Source of the DNA: Anaerolineales bacterium
GTDB taxonomy: Bacteria > Chloroflexota > Anaerolineae > Anaerolineales > Villigracilaceae
Assembly: GCA_017985935.1 (NCBI GenBank)
Contig: JAGNWT010000026.1
Span: 1-46,274, forward strand
DNA: 46,274 nucleotides
Direction: 5' to 3'
Part shown: positions 7,436 through 15,644 of the stretch, piece after piece
Layout: each line of letters starts with the position of its first letter
How positions within the stretch are numbered: the first letter of the stretch is position 1
Program-made: the position numbers and the translations under genes
Notes under the pieces: model-generated
What the model was told of the DNA's origin: nothing
Database searches by the model: none
Seen by the model: the letters and a program-made list of their open reading frames with translations, nothing else

Positions 7436-8272
7436 TTATTCTTCGCCGCCGTGCATCTGGCGATAGAGCGCCCGCAGGTTGCGCCGGTGCAATGTCTCAG
7501 CCAGACCGCCAAGGTGTACCCGGCTCTTGCCGCATTCCTCGATCGTGATCGCATCGAGATACTCATCCAGATTCTTGCGCTTGCCCGCAGACTTGACCGC
7601 CTTTTTGATATTGGTCAGGTAATTCAGGTTTTCCTTCACCGCCGCATCGATCTCGCCGCGCAGGATGATATCGCCGTGTCCTTGAATGATATTCTCCAAG
7701 CCGAGCCGCCCGATCTTCTTGACCGAAGCCAGCATATCGTCCACGTCACCATCCACGATATAAGGCAGAGACATGAAGGCATCGCCTGCGAAGAGCACAC
7801 GGTCCTCCTCCACCAGCACCGAGATCCCATCATTGCTGTGACCGAAGGCGGGCGAGAAAACAAGATTCTTTTTGCCGACCCGCATGGTCAACTCACCTGA
7901 AGAGAAGGTCAGATGCGGAGGGATGATCTTGACCTGCCGCAGGTTGGGGTTCTGCTTGCGGGCAGATTCCAACGAAGGGATGCCGTACTCGATCAACATC
8001 TCGCGGCACTTCGAGTGCCCGATCACAGTTGCGCCGTGAAAGAAGCAATTGCCCCAGGTATGGTCGGCGTGATAATGGGTATTGATCACATACCGCACCT
8101 GCACACCAAGTTCATGCTCAATGAACTCGCGCATGGCAAGCGTTTCTTCTGGCAAAGCCAGTGTGTCGATCACAACTGCCCACTGCGGGCCGACGATCAC
8201 CCCCGCAGTCACCTGGGCATAAACTTCACTTTGGAACCAATAGACGTTTTCAGATACTCGCTCGCGATGCAT
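7436..8272 (-). CDS. MBL-fold metallo-hydrolase
   Basis: A 278-residue metallo-beta-lactamase-fold enzyme. The metal motif THYHADHTWGN near residues 65-75 provides the H-x-H-x-D-H ligands. Further ligands are expected in AFGHSNDGISV (about 145), the bridging Asp in LFAGDAFMSLPYIVDGD (about 162) and His in IIQGHGDII (about 198). No signal peptide is present. Its overall pattern resembles glyoxalase II or cyclase-type MBL enzymes acting on esters or thioesters, but the substrate is not determined. ATG 8272 follows AAAGG. It is divergent from the regulator at 8424, and a perfect 20-bp palindrome lies between their promoters, so both may share an operator. Confidence 0.85.
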   Translation of the reverse strand: MHRERVSENVYWFQSEVYAQVTAGVIVGPQWAVVIDTLALPEETLAMREFIEHELGVQVRYVINTHYHADHTWGNCFFHGATVIGHSKCREMLIEYGIPSLESARKQNPNLRQVKIIPPHLTFSSGELTMRVGKKNLVFSPAFGHSNDGISVLVEEDRVLFAGDAFMSLPYIVDGDVDDMLASVKKIGRLGLENIIQGHGDIILRGEIDAAVKENLNYLTNIKKAVKSAGKRKNLDEYLDAITIEECGKSRVHLGGLAETLHRRNLRALYRQMHGGEE

Positions 8273-8333
8273 AATCCAACCTTTTGCATAAAATGAAATG
8301 CACTATGTTAATAGCACAGTTTATGCGAAATTT

Positions 8334-8353
8334 CAAGTTGACTAGTCAACTTG
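8334..8353. promoter_or_regulatory. perfect 20-bp palindrome, MarR-type operator candidate
   Basis: CAAGTTGACTAGTCAACTTG is identical to its reverse complement. The TTGAC-based core is typical of sites bound by MarR-family winged-helix repressors. It lies in the 151-base gap between divergent genes and contains the -35 candidates of both directions: TTGACT at 8338-8343 (+) with GATAAT at 8362-8367 after 18 bp, and its mirror copy (8349-8344, -) with CATAAA after 18 bp. No MarR gene is present in the window, so the regulator must lie elsewhere. Confidence 0.7.
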
Positions 8354-8378
8354 TCAAATATGATAATAAATAGCCTAT

Positions 8379-8407
8379 TTGGCATGCTTGATTCGACATC
8401 TTATAAG
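8379..8407 (+). promoter_or_regulatory. proximal promoter of the regulator gene
   Basis: TTGGCA (8379-8384) and TATAAG (8402-8407) each match the consensus at five of six positions and are separated by 17 bp. Predicted transcription start is near 8414, only about ten bases before ATG 8424. No Shine-Dalgarno sequence is seen, so translation may be nearly leaderless. Confidence 0.55.
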
Positions 8408-8423
8408 TGATAAACTTTGTTCG

Positions 8424-10151
8424 ATGCCCGCAGATATCCTTGTTGTCACACCTTCCACTCCCTTAGGAGAAACAATTCGTCAGACATTGGAAGAGACGAA
8501 ACTGTACCGCATCCATATTGTCAACAACAAGGCGTCCGCTGTAGTCCGCGCAAACGAAGTCGGTATCCCCCTCGCCATGTTCGATCTAACACTTGGTGAA
8601 GAGTGGGTACAAGAGATCGCTTCCGCCCTTCGCACCGTCCGTCCGGGCATTAACATCGTCATCCTGTGCGATGAAGGTGTTACACCTCCTCTATTTGATG
8701 GTTTGCGTCCGTGGATCCTTGTCCGCAAACCTTTTAGGATGGCCGATTTTATGGATGCCATAACCCAACCGCAGCCCAACCCCGTTCAAACTCCGCAGCC
8801 TCAACCGAACACGGTCACTGCCCTGCCGTGGCTAAGTGATGTGACCAAGGCCGCGCAGCACCTTACCCGTTTAACTTTAGAATCTTCAGCGCAAGCCGCA
8901 TTGATCACCCGCAAGAGCGATCTGTGGGCATACGCCGGCGGACTCTCCAACAGCGCAGCAAAAGAAGTGGCTCAAACTGTCACCCGCAATTGGGACGGAC
9001 AAAAAGGCTCAGACCTGCTGCGCTTCATTCGGTTGGAAAGTACAAAAGCCGAACACATGCTGTATGCCACACGCCTCTCTTCTGAAACTGTGCTTGCGCT
9101 GGTGTTCGATGCAGAGACTCCCTTTAGCACGATCCGCAGCCAGGCCAGTCAATTGGTGACAGACCTAGGCAGCGACAAGTTGGATGCGCAAAAACCCGCC
9201 AAGCCTTCGAAGCCTTCCGTTGAACCTGCGGCAGCCGACGAGCGGAACGACAGCGGCATGGAAAATATCCCGGCCATCTCCAGCATCCTCACGAACGTAC
9301 CTCCGCCCAACCCTGAGCCTGCAACCACCCGCGATTTCAACCTGCCGCGCAGACAGAATTTTGACCCGAACGAAACCCGTGTTTCAGAATCACTATCCAA
9401 CGCAGCGGTCTTCAGTCGTGAGGCATCGCCCTCCGTCCGGCAGAATCCGCCTGTAACGACCGGGCAGGCTCAAGGTCAGGCTGCGAGCGCAAAAGTCCAA
9501 AATGTATTTGAGAACCTCGAAGTGACCGCGCCTTCGCGCCCGACGCCTCGTCCACAAACACCGATCGAAAGACCCGCCCCTGGCGAAACAGACGTGACCC
9601 GCGAAACACCCAAGCAGCGACCACAGACTCCCATTGAGCGCCCCGCGCCCGGTGAAACGGATGTGACCCGCGCAGGTCCCACCACCGAAGCCGCCCGCAA
9701 GTTGGTTGTGGAGCCAACCACTGCCGGGCTTTATCACCTGACCTATGCTTGCCTGCTCGTGCCGCGCTTCGCATCCCATTACATCACCGGCGATCTTTCC
9801 GATCAATTGAGCGATTGGCTGCCCAACATTTGCATTGCATTCGGTTGGCGGTTGGAATATCTTTCGGTGCGCCCCGAGTATTTGCAATGGGTCGTGAACG
9901 TTCAGCCCAACACCTCACCCGGCTATCTCATGCGCATTATGCGCCAGCAAACCTCCGAAAAGATCTTCATGGATTTCACCCGCTTGAAGAAGGAAAATCC
10001 ATCAGGCGATTTCTGGGCGCCGGGTTATTTGATCATGGGCGGAACCCAACCCCATCCTCCGCAACTGGTGCGTGACTACATTCGTCAGACCCGCCAGAGG
10101 CAGGGACAAGAGACGCCGCTCAGCCCTGAGGCACGCAATTCACGAATATAA
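8424..10151 (+). CDS. pseudo-receiver / Roadblock-like / domesticated IS200 transposase-domain fusion
   Basis: This 575-residue protein has three parts. Residues 1-115 resemble a response-regulator receiver: the candidate phospho-Asp (AMFDLT) and the Lys (VRKPF) are present, but the acidic pair after beta-1 is replaced (VVTPSTP). Residues about 130-250 (AALITRKSDLWAYAGGLS ... VLALVFDAETPF) resemble a Roadblock/LC7 domain. A disordered, Pro-rich linker contains an 18-residue motif twice. Residues about 436-560 match the IS200/IS605 TnpA fold (YHLTYACLLVPRF, FGWRLEYLSVRPEYLQWVV, FWAPGYLIMGG, VRDYIRQ). The HUH histidines are replaced (PEYLQW for PDHVHL), though a Tyr remains in the last helix. 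It is probably a regulator or scaffold, not a transposase. ATG 8424 is preferred to an upstream TTG. Domain calls are by eye. Confidence 0.75.
   Translation: MPADILVVTPSTPLGETIRQTLEETKLYRIHIVNNKASAVVRANEVGIPLAMFDLTLGEEWVQEIASALRTVRPGINIVILCDEGVTPPLFDGLRPWILVRKPFRMADFMDAITQPQPNPVQTPQPQPNTVTALPWLSDVTKAAQHLTRLTLESSAQAALITRKSDLWAYAGGLSNSAAKEVAQTVTRNWDGQKGSDLLRFIRLESTKAEHMLYATRLSSETVLALVFDAETPFSTIRSQASQLVTDLGSDKLDAQKPAKPSKPSVEPAAADERNDSGMENIPAISSILTNVPPPNPEPATTRDFNLPRRQNFDPNETRVSESLSNAAVFSREASPSVRQNPPVTTGQAQGQAASAKVQNVFENLEVTAPSRPTPRPQTPIERPAPGETDVTRETPKQRPQTPIERPAPGETDVTRAGPTTEAARKLVVEPTTAGLYHLTYACLLVPRFASHYITGDLSDQLSDWLPNICIAFGWRLEYLSVRPEYLQWVVNVQPNTSPGYLMRIMRQQTSEKIFMDFTRLKKENPSGDFWAPGYLIMGGTQPHPPQLVRDYIRQTRQRQGQETPLSPEARNSRI
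9549..9671 (+). repeat. duplicated 18-residue motif in the linker
   Basis: The peptide RPQTPIERPAPGETDVTR is encoded at 9549-9602 and again at 9618-9671. All 18 residues are identical, yet 12 of the 18 codons differ, all synonymously. This points to selection on the peptide and not to a recent DNA duplication. Confidence 0.9.
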
Positions 10152-10163
10152 GAAGAACAAACG

Positions 10164-10200
10164 AGCGCAGAGTATAATCAACTCTGCGCTTTATTTTTTT
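10164..10200 (+). terminator. intrinsic terminator after the fusion regulator
   Basis: A 10-bp stem (AGCGCAGAGT at 10164-10173, complement at 10181-10190) with a 7-base loop is followed by TTATTTTTTT. It starts 13 bases after the stop codon and isolates the regulator from polA. Confidence 0.9.
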
Positions 10201-10232
10201 AATGCCCCGAAAATTCATAACGAGATAATCCC

Positions 10233-13046
10233 ATGCCCCCTACACTTTACTTAATTGACGGACACGCCCTTGCCTACCGCATGTATTTTGCATTGACCGC
10301 AGGCGCAAGCAGCCAACGCTGGGTCACTTCAAAAGGCGAGCCCACCGCCGGCGTTTATGGTTTCGCGCGCGAGTTGGTGCGCATCATCGAACAGGAAAGA
10401 CCCGAGTACCTGGCCGTGGCTTTCGATGTAGGCAAGACATTCCGTGACGAGATCTTCACCGAGTACAAAGGCACTCGCGAAAAAATGCCCGATGACCTGC
10501 GCCCGCAATTCGACCGCATCCGCCAGATGGTGGATGCCTTCAATATCCCGCGGCTCGAAGTGGACGGATTCGAAGCCGATGATGTACTCGGCACAGTAGC
10601 GCGCCTGGCCGTTGAGCAAGGATTGGGCGTGAAGATCATCACCGGAGACAGAGACCTGCTGCAGCTTGTCAACGAGCGCACGGCTGTCTATCTCGCAGGT
10701 GACGACCAGACCTACATCACCGATGCGGATGTCATCAAAAAATTGGGGGTGCGGCCCGACCAGGTGGTGGACTACAAAGCCATTGTCGGCGATACGTCTG
10801 ACAATATTCCCGGCGTAAAAGGCGTGGGAGAAAAGACCGCCATTTCACTGCTTGAAAAATTTGGCACGCTTGATGGAGTCTACGCCAACCTCGACCAGGT
10901 CGAAAACCGCTGGAAGGGAAAGCTCGAAGCAAGCAAAGAGTCCGCTTACATGAGCTACGATCTGGCACGCATCCGCACGAATGTGGATATCAAGCTGGAT
11001 ATTGAACACGCCCGCATCACAGCCTTCGACCCGACCGCCCTTGAGGATTTTTTCAAGGAGATGGAATTTCGCACTTTATTAAGCAAAGTCCCTGCCATCA
11101 GCAGCGGTCAATCCTTGCCAACGGCTGCCCCTGTTTCAACAAGCCCTGTCCGACCCGTAAAGACCAAGAGCGGACAGTTCTCCATGTTCGTCAACGAACC
11201 CCAGGTGATCGCCGCCGCGCCGACATCAAACATTGAAACGATCATTGTGGATGACGAAGAAAAATTAAGTGACCTTGTCAAAAAGCTGGGGAAAGCCGGT
11301 GTGATCTCTTTTGATACAGAGACCACCTCCACCGAAGAAATGCAAGCCGAGATCGTTGGCATTTCTCTCGCCGTTCAGGAAGGTCAGGGATACTACCTCC
11401 CCATCGGTCATGCTTCAGGCAACAACCTGCCGCTCAAAAAAGTGATCGCAGCGCTGACGCCATCCATGACCAACCCGAAGATCGGCAAGGTGGCACATAA
11501 TGCCAAATATGATTACATCGTTCTGGCACGGCATGGATTGGTCGTCACGCCGCTGACCTTTGATTCCATGCTGGCAGAATTCATTATTGATCCATCTTCC
11601 CGCAGCCTCGGTCTGAAGAATCTTGTGCTTGCGCGCCTCGGCGAAGAGATGACCCACATCGAGGAACTGATCGGCAAAGGCAAGAATCAACTGAGCATGG
11701 CAGATGTTGCGATCGAGTCTGTCGCGCCGTACGCCGTGGCTGACGCCGAGACCGTCCTGCGCCTCATGCCCATTCTGCAAAAAGACCTTGAACGGTTGAA
11801 TGGCACCCGGCTTTTAGCTGAGATCGAGATGCCGCTGGTTACCGTGTTGGCAGGCATGGAAATGCTGGGGATCATGATCGACCTGCCTTTCTTCCAGTCG
11901 ATGTCGGATGAACTTGCGAGGCGCATGGCAGAGATCGAAAGACGGGTATTTGAATCGGTTGGCAAGCCATTTAACCTCAACTCCACCCAGCAGTTATCAG
12001 ATGTGTTGTTCACTCATCTTCGTCTTGAACCGCCAGACAAGGGGAAGAAAACCGCGAGCGGGCATTACTCCACATCTGCCGATGTGCTCGAAAATCTACG
12101 CGGCAAGCACCCGGTGGTGGATATGATCCTCGAAAATCGCGAACTCTCAAAACTAAAATCCACTTATGTAGATGCCCTGCCCGCGGCGGTGGTCAAACAC
12201 ACCGGTCGCGTGCACACCTCCTACGGACAGACCGGTGCAGTCACAGGACGCATCTCGTCCTCGAACCCCAACCTGCAGAACATCCCCATCCGCACCGAAG
12301 AAGGACGCCGGGTGCGGAATGGCTTCATCGCAGAGAAGGGCAGCGTCCTGCTCTCGGTGGATTACTCACAGATCGAATTGCGTATCGTGGCGCACATGGC
12401 CAATGACGAAGCCATGCTCGCGGCGTTCAGGGCCGGAGAGGATATTCACGCCACGACCGCGGCGGCAGTCTATGGCATTGAGCTTGAAGCGGTCACCAAG
12501 GATATGCGCCGCCATGCCAAGGCGATCAACTTCGGGCTGATCTACGGAATGTCTGCTTTTGGTCTGGCGCGCTCCACCGAGCTGACCCTGGCCGAAGCGG
12601 AAGAATTCGTAAAGACCTATTTCAAGAAGTTCCCCGGCGTAAAAAAATATCTGGACGAAACCCGCCAGCGTGCCGCGCAACAAGGGTATGTCGAAACGCT
12701 GCTTCGCCGCCGCAGGTACTTCCCCGCCCTGCAGGGCAAGGTCAACCCGCAAATGAAGAACCGCGAAGAACGCGAAGCCATCAACGCGCCCATTCAAGGT
12801 ACCGCGGCAGACATCATGAAGATCGCCATGTTGAAGATCCCCTCCGCGCTCATCGCCGCGGGGCTGAAATCTAAAATGTTGCTGCAGGTACATGATGAAC
12901 TTGTATTGGAATGTCCCAAAGGCGAGTTGGAAAAGACCGCCCAGATCGTTCAAGAGACCATGGCGAATGCCTACCCCTTGAGCATCCCGCTCTCCACCGA
13001 AGCCCGCGCGGGTCGAAGTTGGGGCGAAATGAAGGTATTGGAGTAA
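10233..13046 (+). CDS. polA: DNA polymerase I
   Basis: This 937-residue enzyme fills gaps and removes RNA primers in replication and repair. Residues 1-290 form the 5'-3' nuclease domain (LIDGHALAYRMYFAL, DGFEADDVLGTVA, KIITGDRDLLQLV, GVKGVGEKTA). Residues about 335-520 form a 3'-5' exonuclease domain with intact motifs: FDTETTS (Exo I), HNAKYDY (Exo II) and YAVADAE (Exo III). It should therefore proofread, unlike Taq polymerase. The polymerase domain carries motif A DYSQIELRI (about 708), motif B RRHAKAINFGLIYG (about 755) and motif C QVHDELVLE (about 885). Length is typical. The preceding terminator means it has its own promoter, which I could not place firmly. The Shine-Dalgarno sequence is weak. 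Confidence 0.97.
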   Translation: MPPTLYLIDGHALAYRMYFALTAGASSQRWVTSKGEPTAGVYGFARELVRIIEQERPEYLAVAFDVGKTFRDEIFTEYKGTREKMPDDLRPQFDRIRQMVDAFNIPRLEVDGFEADDVLGTVARLAVEQGLGVKIITGDRDLLQLVNERTAVYLAGDDQTYITDADVIKKLGVRPDQVVDYKAIVGDTSDNIPGVKGVGEKTAISLLEKFGTLDGVYANLDQVENRWKGKLEASKESAYMSYDLARIRTNVDIKLDIEHARITAFDPTALEDFFKEMEFRTLLSKVPAISSGQSLPTAAPVSTSPVRPVKTKSGQFSMFVNEPQVIAAAPTSNIETIIVDDEEKLSDLVKKLGKAGVISFDTETTSTEEMQAEIVGISLAVQEGQGYYLPIGHASGNNLPLKKVIAALTPSMTNPKIGKVAHNAKYDYIVLARHGLVVTPLTFDSMLAEFIIDPSSRSLGLKNLVLARLGEEMTHIEELIGKGKNQLSMADVAIESVAPYAVADAETVLRLMPILQKDLERLNGTRLLAEIEMPLVTVLAGMEMLGIMIDLPFFQSMSDELARRMAEIERRVFESVGKPFNLNSTQQLSDVLFTHLRLEPPDKGKKTASGHYSTSADVLENLRGKHPVVDMILENRELSKLKSTYVDALPAAVVKHTGRVHTSYGQTGAVTGRISSSNPNLQNIPIRTEEGRRVRNGFIAEKGSVLLSVDYSQIELRIVAHMANDEAMLAAFRAGEDIHATTAAAVYGIELEAVTKDMRRHAKAINFGLIYGMSAFGLARSTELTLAEAEEFVKTYFKKFPGVKKYLDETRQRAAQQGYVETLLRRRRYFPALQGKVNPQMKNREEREAINAPIQGTAADIMKIAMLKIPSALIAAGLKSKMLLQVHDELVLECPKGELEKTAQIVQETMANAYPLSIPLSTEARAGRSWGEMKVLE

Positions 13047-13095
13047 TTTCAAAAAATCACACATTCGAGCTATTCGTGTGAGAACGTGGCAAGGT

Positions 13096-13101
13096 TATAA
13101 T
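13096..13101 (+). promoter_or_regulatory. -10 element before the TPR gene
   Basis: A perfect TATAAT hexamer lies 50 bases before ATG 13152 in the 105-base gap after polA. The matching -35 (TTCGTG at 13073-13078, 17-bp spacing) is poor, so an activator may be needed, or the box is fortuitous. Confidence 0.4.
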
Positions 13102-13151
13102 TGTATTGAAATAACGGGTCAAATCCTTTTTGCCAGTAGAATTGGGAACAT

Positions 13152-15467
13152 ATGTCCGGACGAGAAGATATCTTCCAAAAAGCAATGAACGACGGCCATT
13201 CAGCCGCCTGGGATCAGGAATGGGATAAAGCTGCTGTAGCCTATCGCAGCGCCTTGCAGGAATTTCCCGATCATCCCAAGGCGCTCAACAGCCTTGGACT
13301 CGCGCTTTACCAAATTGGCAATATCGACGAAGCCCTGCGCATGTACCTGCATGTCTCCCGGCTTTCCCCCGATGACCCGATCCCCGTGGAAAAAGTAGCC
13401 CAGCTCTCCGAACGCGTAGGTGACTTGAAGACCGCAATGGACGCCGCCATGCGCGCCGGCGACCTCTTCATCAAACAACGCGATACAGAAAAAGCCCTCG
13501 AGAACTGGGTGCGCGTCACAAACCTGAACCCCGAACACGCCATCGCCCACTCACGCCTCGCGCAGGTCCATGAAAGACTTGGGCACATGCAGCAAGCTGT
13601 CACAGAATACCTGGCCATCGCCAGCATTATTCAACGCGCTGGCAACGCTGAAAAAACCAAGGAAATGGTGGACAAGGCTCAATCGCTTTTGCCCAACAGC
13701 ACAGAAGTAAAACAGGCTCAAACCCTGCTCAATACCGGGCAACTCCTTCCCAAACCGATCCGTGGCAAGGGAGGTACCGGACCGATCCGCATGGCGCAGA
13801 TCAAACAACTGCAGCAGCCCGAAACTGCTCAACCCGCATCGGGGCTGGACCCTGTAGCTGAAGCGCGCCAAAAAGCATTGACCCAACTGGCAGAGCTGCT
13901 CTTCGAATTCTCCGACGAAAGCCCAAGCGCCCAGGAAAGACGCGGACTTTCCGCCATCATGAAAGGCACCGGCGGACTCTCCCTCCAGCAATCTGAACAA
14001 ACCAAGACCATCCTTCACTTGGGTCTCGCCATTGACGCACAGACCAAAGGCAACGAAGCGCAAGCCGCCGAAGAAATGGAACATGCCATCGAAGCAGGTT
14101 TCAAGCACCCCTCCATTTACTTTACGCTTGGACTGTTACGCTTCAAAGCCGAACGATTGGAAAGCTCACAACGCTATCTGCAAAACTCCATCAAACACAA
14201 TGACTACGCCCTTGGCACCCGCCTTTTGCTTGGTCAACTTTACTTTAAGAAAAACCAGTGGACGGAAGCCGCGCTCGAATACCTTGAAGCTCTGAAACTG
14301 GCAGATGCCCTCACCGCCCCGGCAGACAAGGCAGATGAGATCCGCCAACAATATGAGCCCCTGATCGAAGCGCACGAAAATCAACAGGACATCAGCGCCC
14401 TGAAGAAGGTTTGCAGCAATATCAGCGGGCTGCTCATGCGTCAGGATTGGCGCGAACAACTGCACAAGACCCGCGAGCAAATGCCCAAGCAGGAAAGCGA
14501 CATCCCCGCCCCATTGGCAGATGTCATCCTGCAAGTGCAATCCAGCACGGTGTTGGATTCCATGACCCGCATCAATCAGCTGGCACGCATGGGAAGCCTG
14601 CGCTCCGCGATGGATGAAGCCTACGAAGCCCTTCAGCACGCGCCCACCTACCTGCCCCTGCATACCCTCATGGGCGACCTGCTCGTGCAGGAGAATCGTT
14701 CAGCAGATGCCATCGCAAAGTTCAGTGTAGTGGCTCATTCCTACAGCGTGCGCGGAGAAGTCTCGCAAGCCACAAAACTTCTGCGGCGCATTCTACAGCT
14801 CGCGCCCATGGATCTGAGCTCACGCAACCGGCTCATTGACCAGCTTGTAGCCCGCGGACAGATCGATGAAGCTGTGCAGGAATACCTGGAACTGGCCGCC
14901 ATCTATTACCGCCTTGCAGAATTGGATATGGCGCGCAAGACCTACACCACCGCCTTGCGCGTGGTGCAACAAGGCAACGCCAGCCGTGATTGGAACACCC
15001 ACATCCTGCAGCGCATGGCAGACATCGACCTGCAGCGTTTGGATTGGAAGCAAGCCCTGCGCGTTTATGAACAACTCCGCACGCTCGCCCCGCAAGACGA
15101 GCCCGCCCGCAGACAGTTGGTGGAACTTAACCTGCGCATGGCTCAAACCGAAAAAGCCATGAACGAGTTGGAGAACTACGTCACTTATCTTGAAAGCCAG
15201 CACAAGAACGAGACCGCCATCAACTTCATCAAAGAGATCATCAGCGAACACGAAGACCAACCGCTGCTCAAGCGAGCCCTCGCCGCGCGGCTGCACTTCG
15301 CAGGACGCACCGATGAAGCCATTGCCCTGCTCGACATTCTGGGCGACACCCTCGTGCAGAACGGTGACAAGCAAGGCGCGCTGGAAGTGATCAACCAGAT
15401 CGTGCTGATGAATCCGCCCAACGCGAGCGAGTATCGGCAGCTGCTCCATCAGATGCAGAACAACTAA
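13152..15467 (+). CDS. large tetratricopeptide-repeat protein
   Basis: A 771-residue soluble protein built mostly of helical pairs of the TPR type. Clear repeats include WDKAAVAYRSALQEFPDHPKALNSLGLALYQIGNIDEALRMY near residues 20-65, and others near 100-160 and 300-380, and a C-terminal block from about 490 (AIAKFSVVAHSYSVRGEVSQATKLLRRILQLAPMD) to the end. Residues 200-290 are less regular and include a linker rich in Gln and Pro. There is no signal peptide, membrane segment or enzymatic domain, so it is probably a cytoplasmic scaffold. The partner is unknown. It follows polA after 105 bp and is closed by a strong terminator. Confidence 0.85.
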   Translation: MSGREDIFQKAMNDGHSAAWDQEWDKAAVAYRSALQEFPDHPKALNSLGLALYQIGNIDEALRMYLHVSRLSPDDPIPVEKVAQLSERVGDLKTAMDAAMRAGDLFIKQRDTEKALENWVRVTNLNPEHAIAHSRLAQVHERLGHMQQAVTEYLAIASIIQRAGNAEKTKEMVDKAQSLLPNSTEVKQAQTLLNTGQLLPKPIRGKGGTGPIRMAQIKQLQQPETAQPASGLDPVAEARQKALTQLAELLFEFSDESPSAQERRGLSAIMKGTGGLSLQQSEQTKTILHLGLAIDAQTKGNEAQAAEEMEHAIEAGFKHPSIYFTLGLLRFKAERLESSQRYLQNSIKHNDYALGTRLLLGQLYFKKNQWTEAALEYLEALKLADALTAPADKADEIRQQYEPLIEAHENQQDISALKKVCSNISGLLMRQDWREQLHKTREQMPKQESDIPAPLADVILQVQSSTVLDSMTRINQLARMGSLRSAMDEAYEALQHAPTYLPLHTLMGDLLVQENRSADAIAKFSVVAHSYSVRGEVSQATKLLRRILQLAPMDLSSRNRLIDQLVARGQIDEAVQEYLELAAIYYRLAELDMARKTYTTALRVVQQGNASRDWNTHILQRMADIDLQRLDWKQALRVYEQLRTLAPQDEPARRQLVELNLRMAQTEKAMNELENYVTYLESQHKNETAINFIKEIISEHEDQPLLKRALAARLHFAGRTDEAIALLDILGDTLVQNGDKQGALEVINQIVLMNPPNASEYRQLLHQMQNN

Positions 15468-15480
15468 ATAGAACAGGATC

Positions 15481-15515
15481 AACTGTCCGTTACGAAAGTA
15501 GCGGGCAGTTTTTTT
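15481..15515 (+). terminator. intrinsic terminator after the TPR gene
   Basis: A 13-bp stem (15481-15493 with 15498-15510, including two G-U pairs) is capped by a GAAA tetraloop and followed by a T run. It begins 14 bases after the TPR stop codon. Confidence 0.9.
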
Positions 15516-15603
15516 CGCGGTCAAGCCCGACCGTCTGCCTGGTTCCGCTTCGAAGAATCTCCATCCGCTGTGACAAAAGTTCCACAGCCGCGAACAACCC
15601 GCG

Positions 15604-15612
15604 TGCTATAAT
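15604..15612 (+). promoter_or_regulatory. extended -10 promoter of heme A synthase
   Basis: TGCTATAAT is a perfect -10 hexamer preceded by the TG extension, with no good -35. The start would be near 15619, giving a leader of about 26 bases with GGAGAAATG before ATG 15645. The same nine bases occur in front of the double-HTH gene (34032-34040, minus strand). Confidence 0.6.
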
Positions 15613-15644
15613 CCCAGCGATTTCAATCATGGAGAAATGAAAAA

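Noticed and set aside
9730..10110. Active IS200/IS605 insertion sequence
   Set aside because: The transposase-like domain is fused in frame to other domains, lacks the HUH histidines, and has no flanking terminal hairpins or neighbouring tnpB.
10173..10178. TATAAT as the polA promoter
   Set aside because: It sits in the loop of the preceding terminator and has no -35 at suitable distance, so I treat it as coincidental.
12366..13064. 232-codon antisense frame over polA
   Set aside because: It lies wholly opposite the conserved polymerase domain and shows no recognisable protein features.
13060..13081. Terminator after polA formed by TCACAC and GTGTGA
   Set aside because: The stem is only six pairs with a 13-base loop and no T run follows.
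14820..15524. Antisense frame of 234 codons over the TPR gene, and similar long antisense frames elsewhere (13551-14108, 27945-28568, 28892-29512)
   Set aside because: They are shadows of genes with clear domains; none has a Shine-Dalgarno sequence or known motif.
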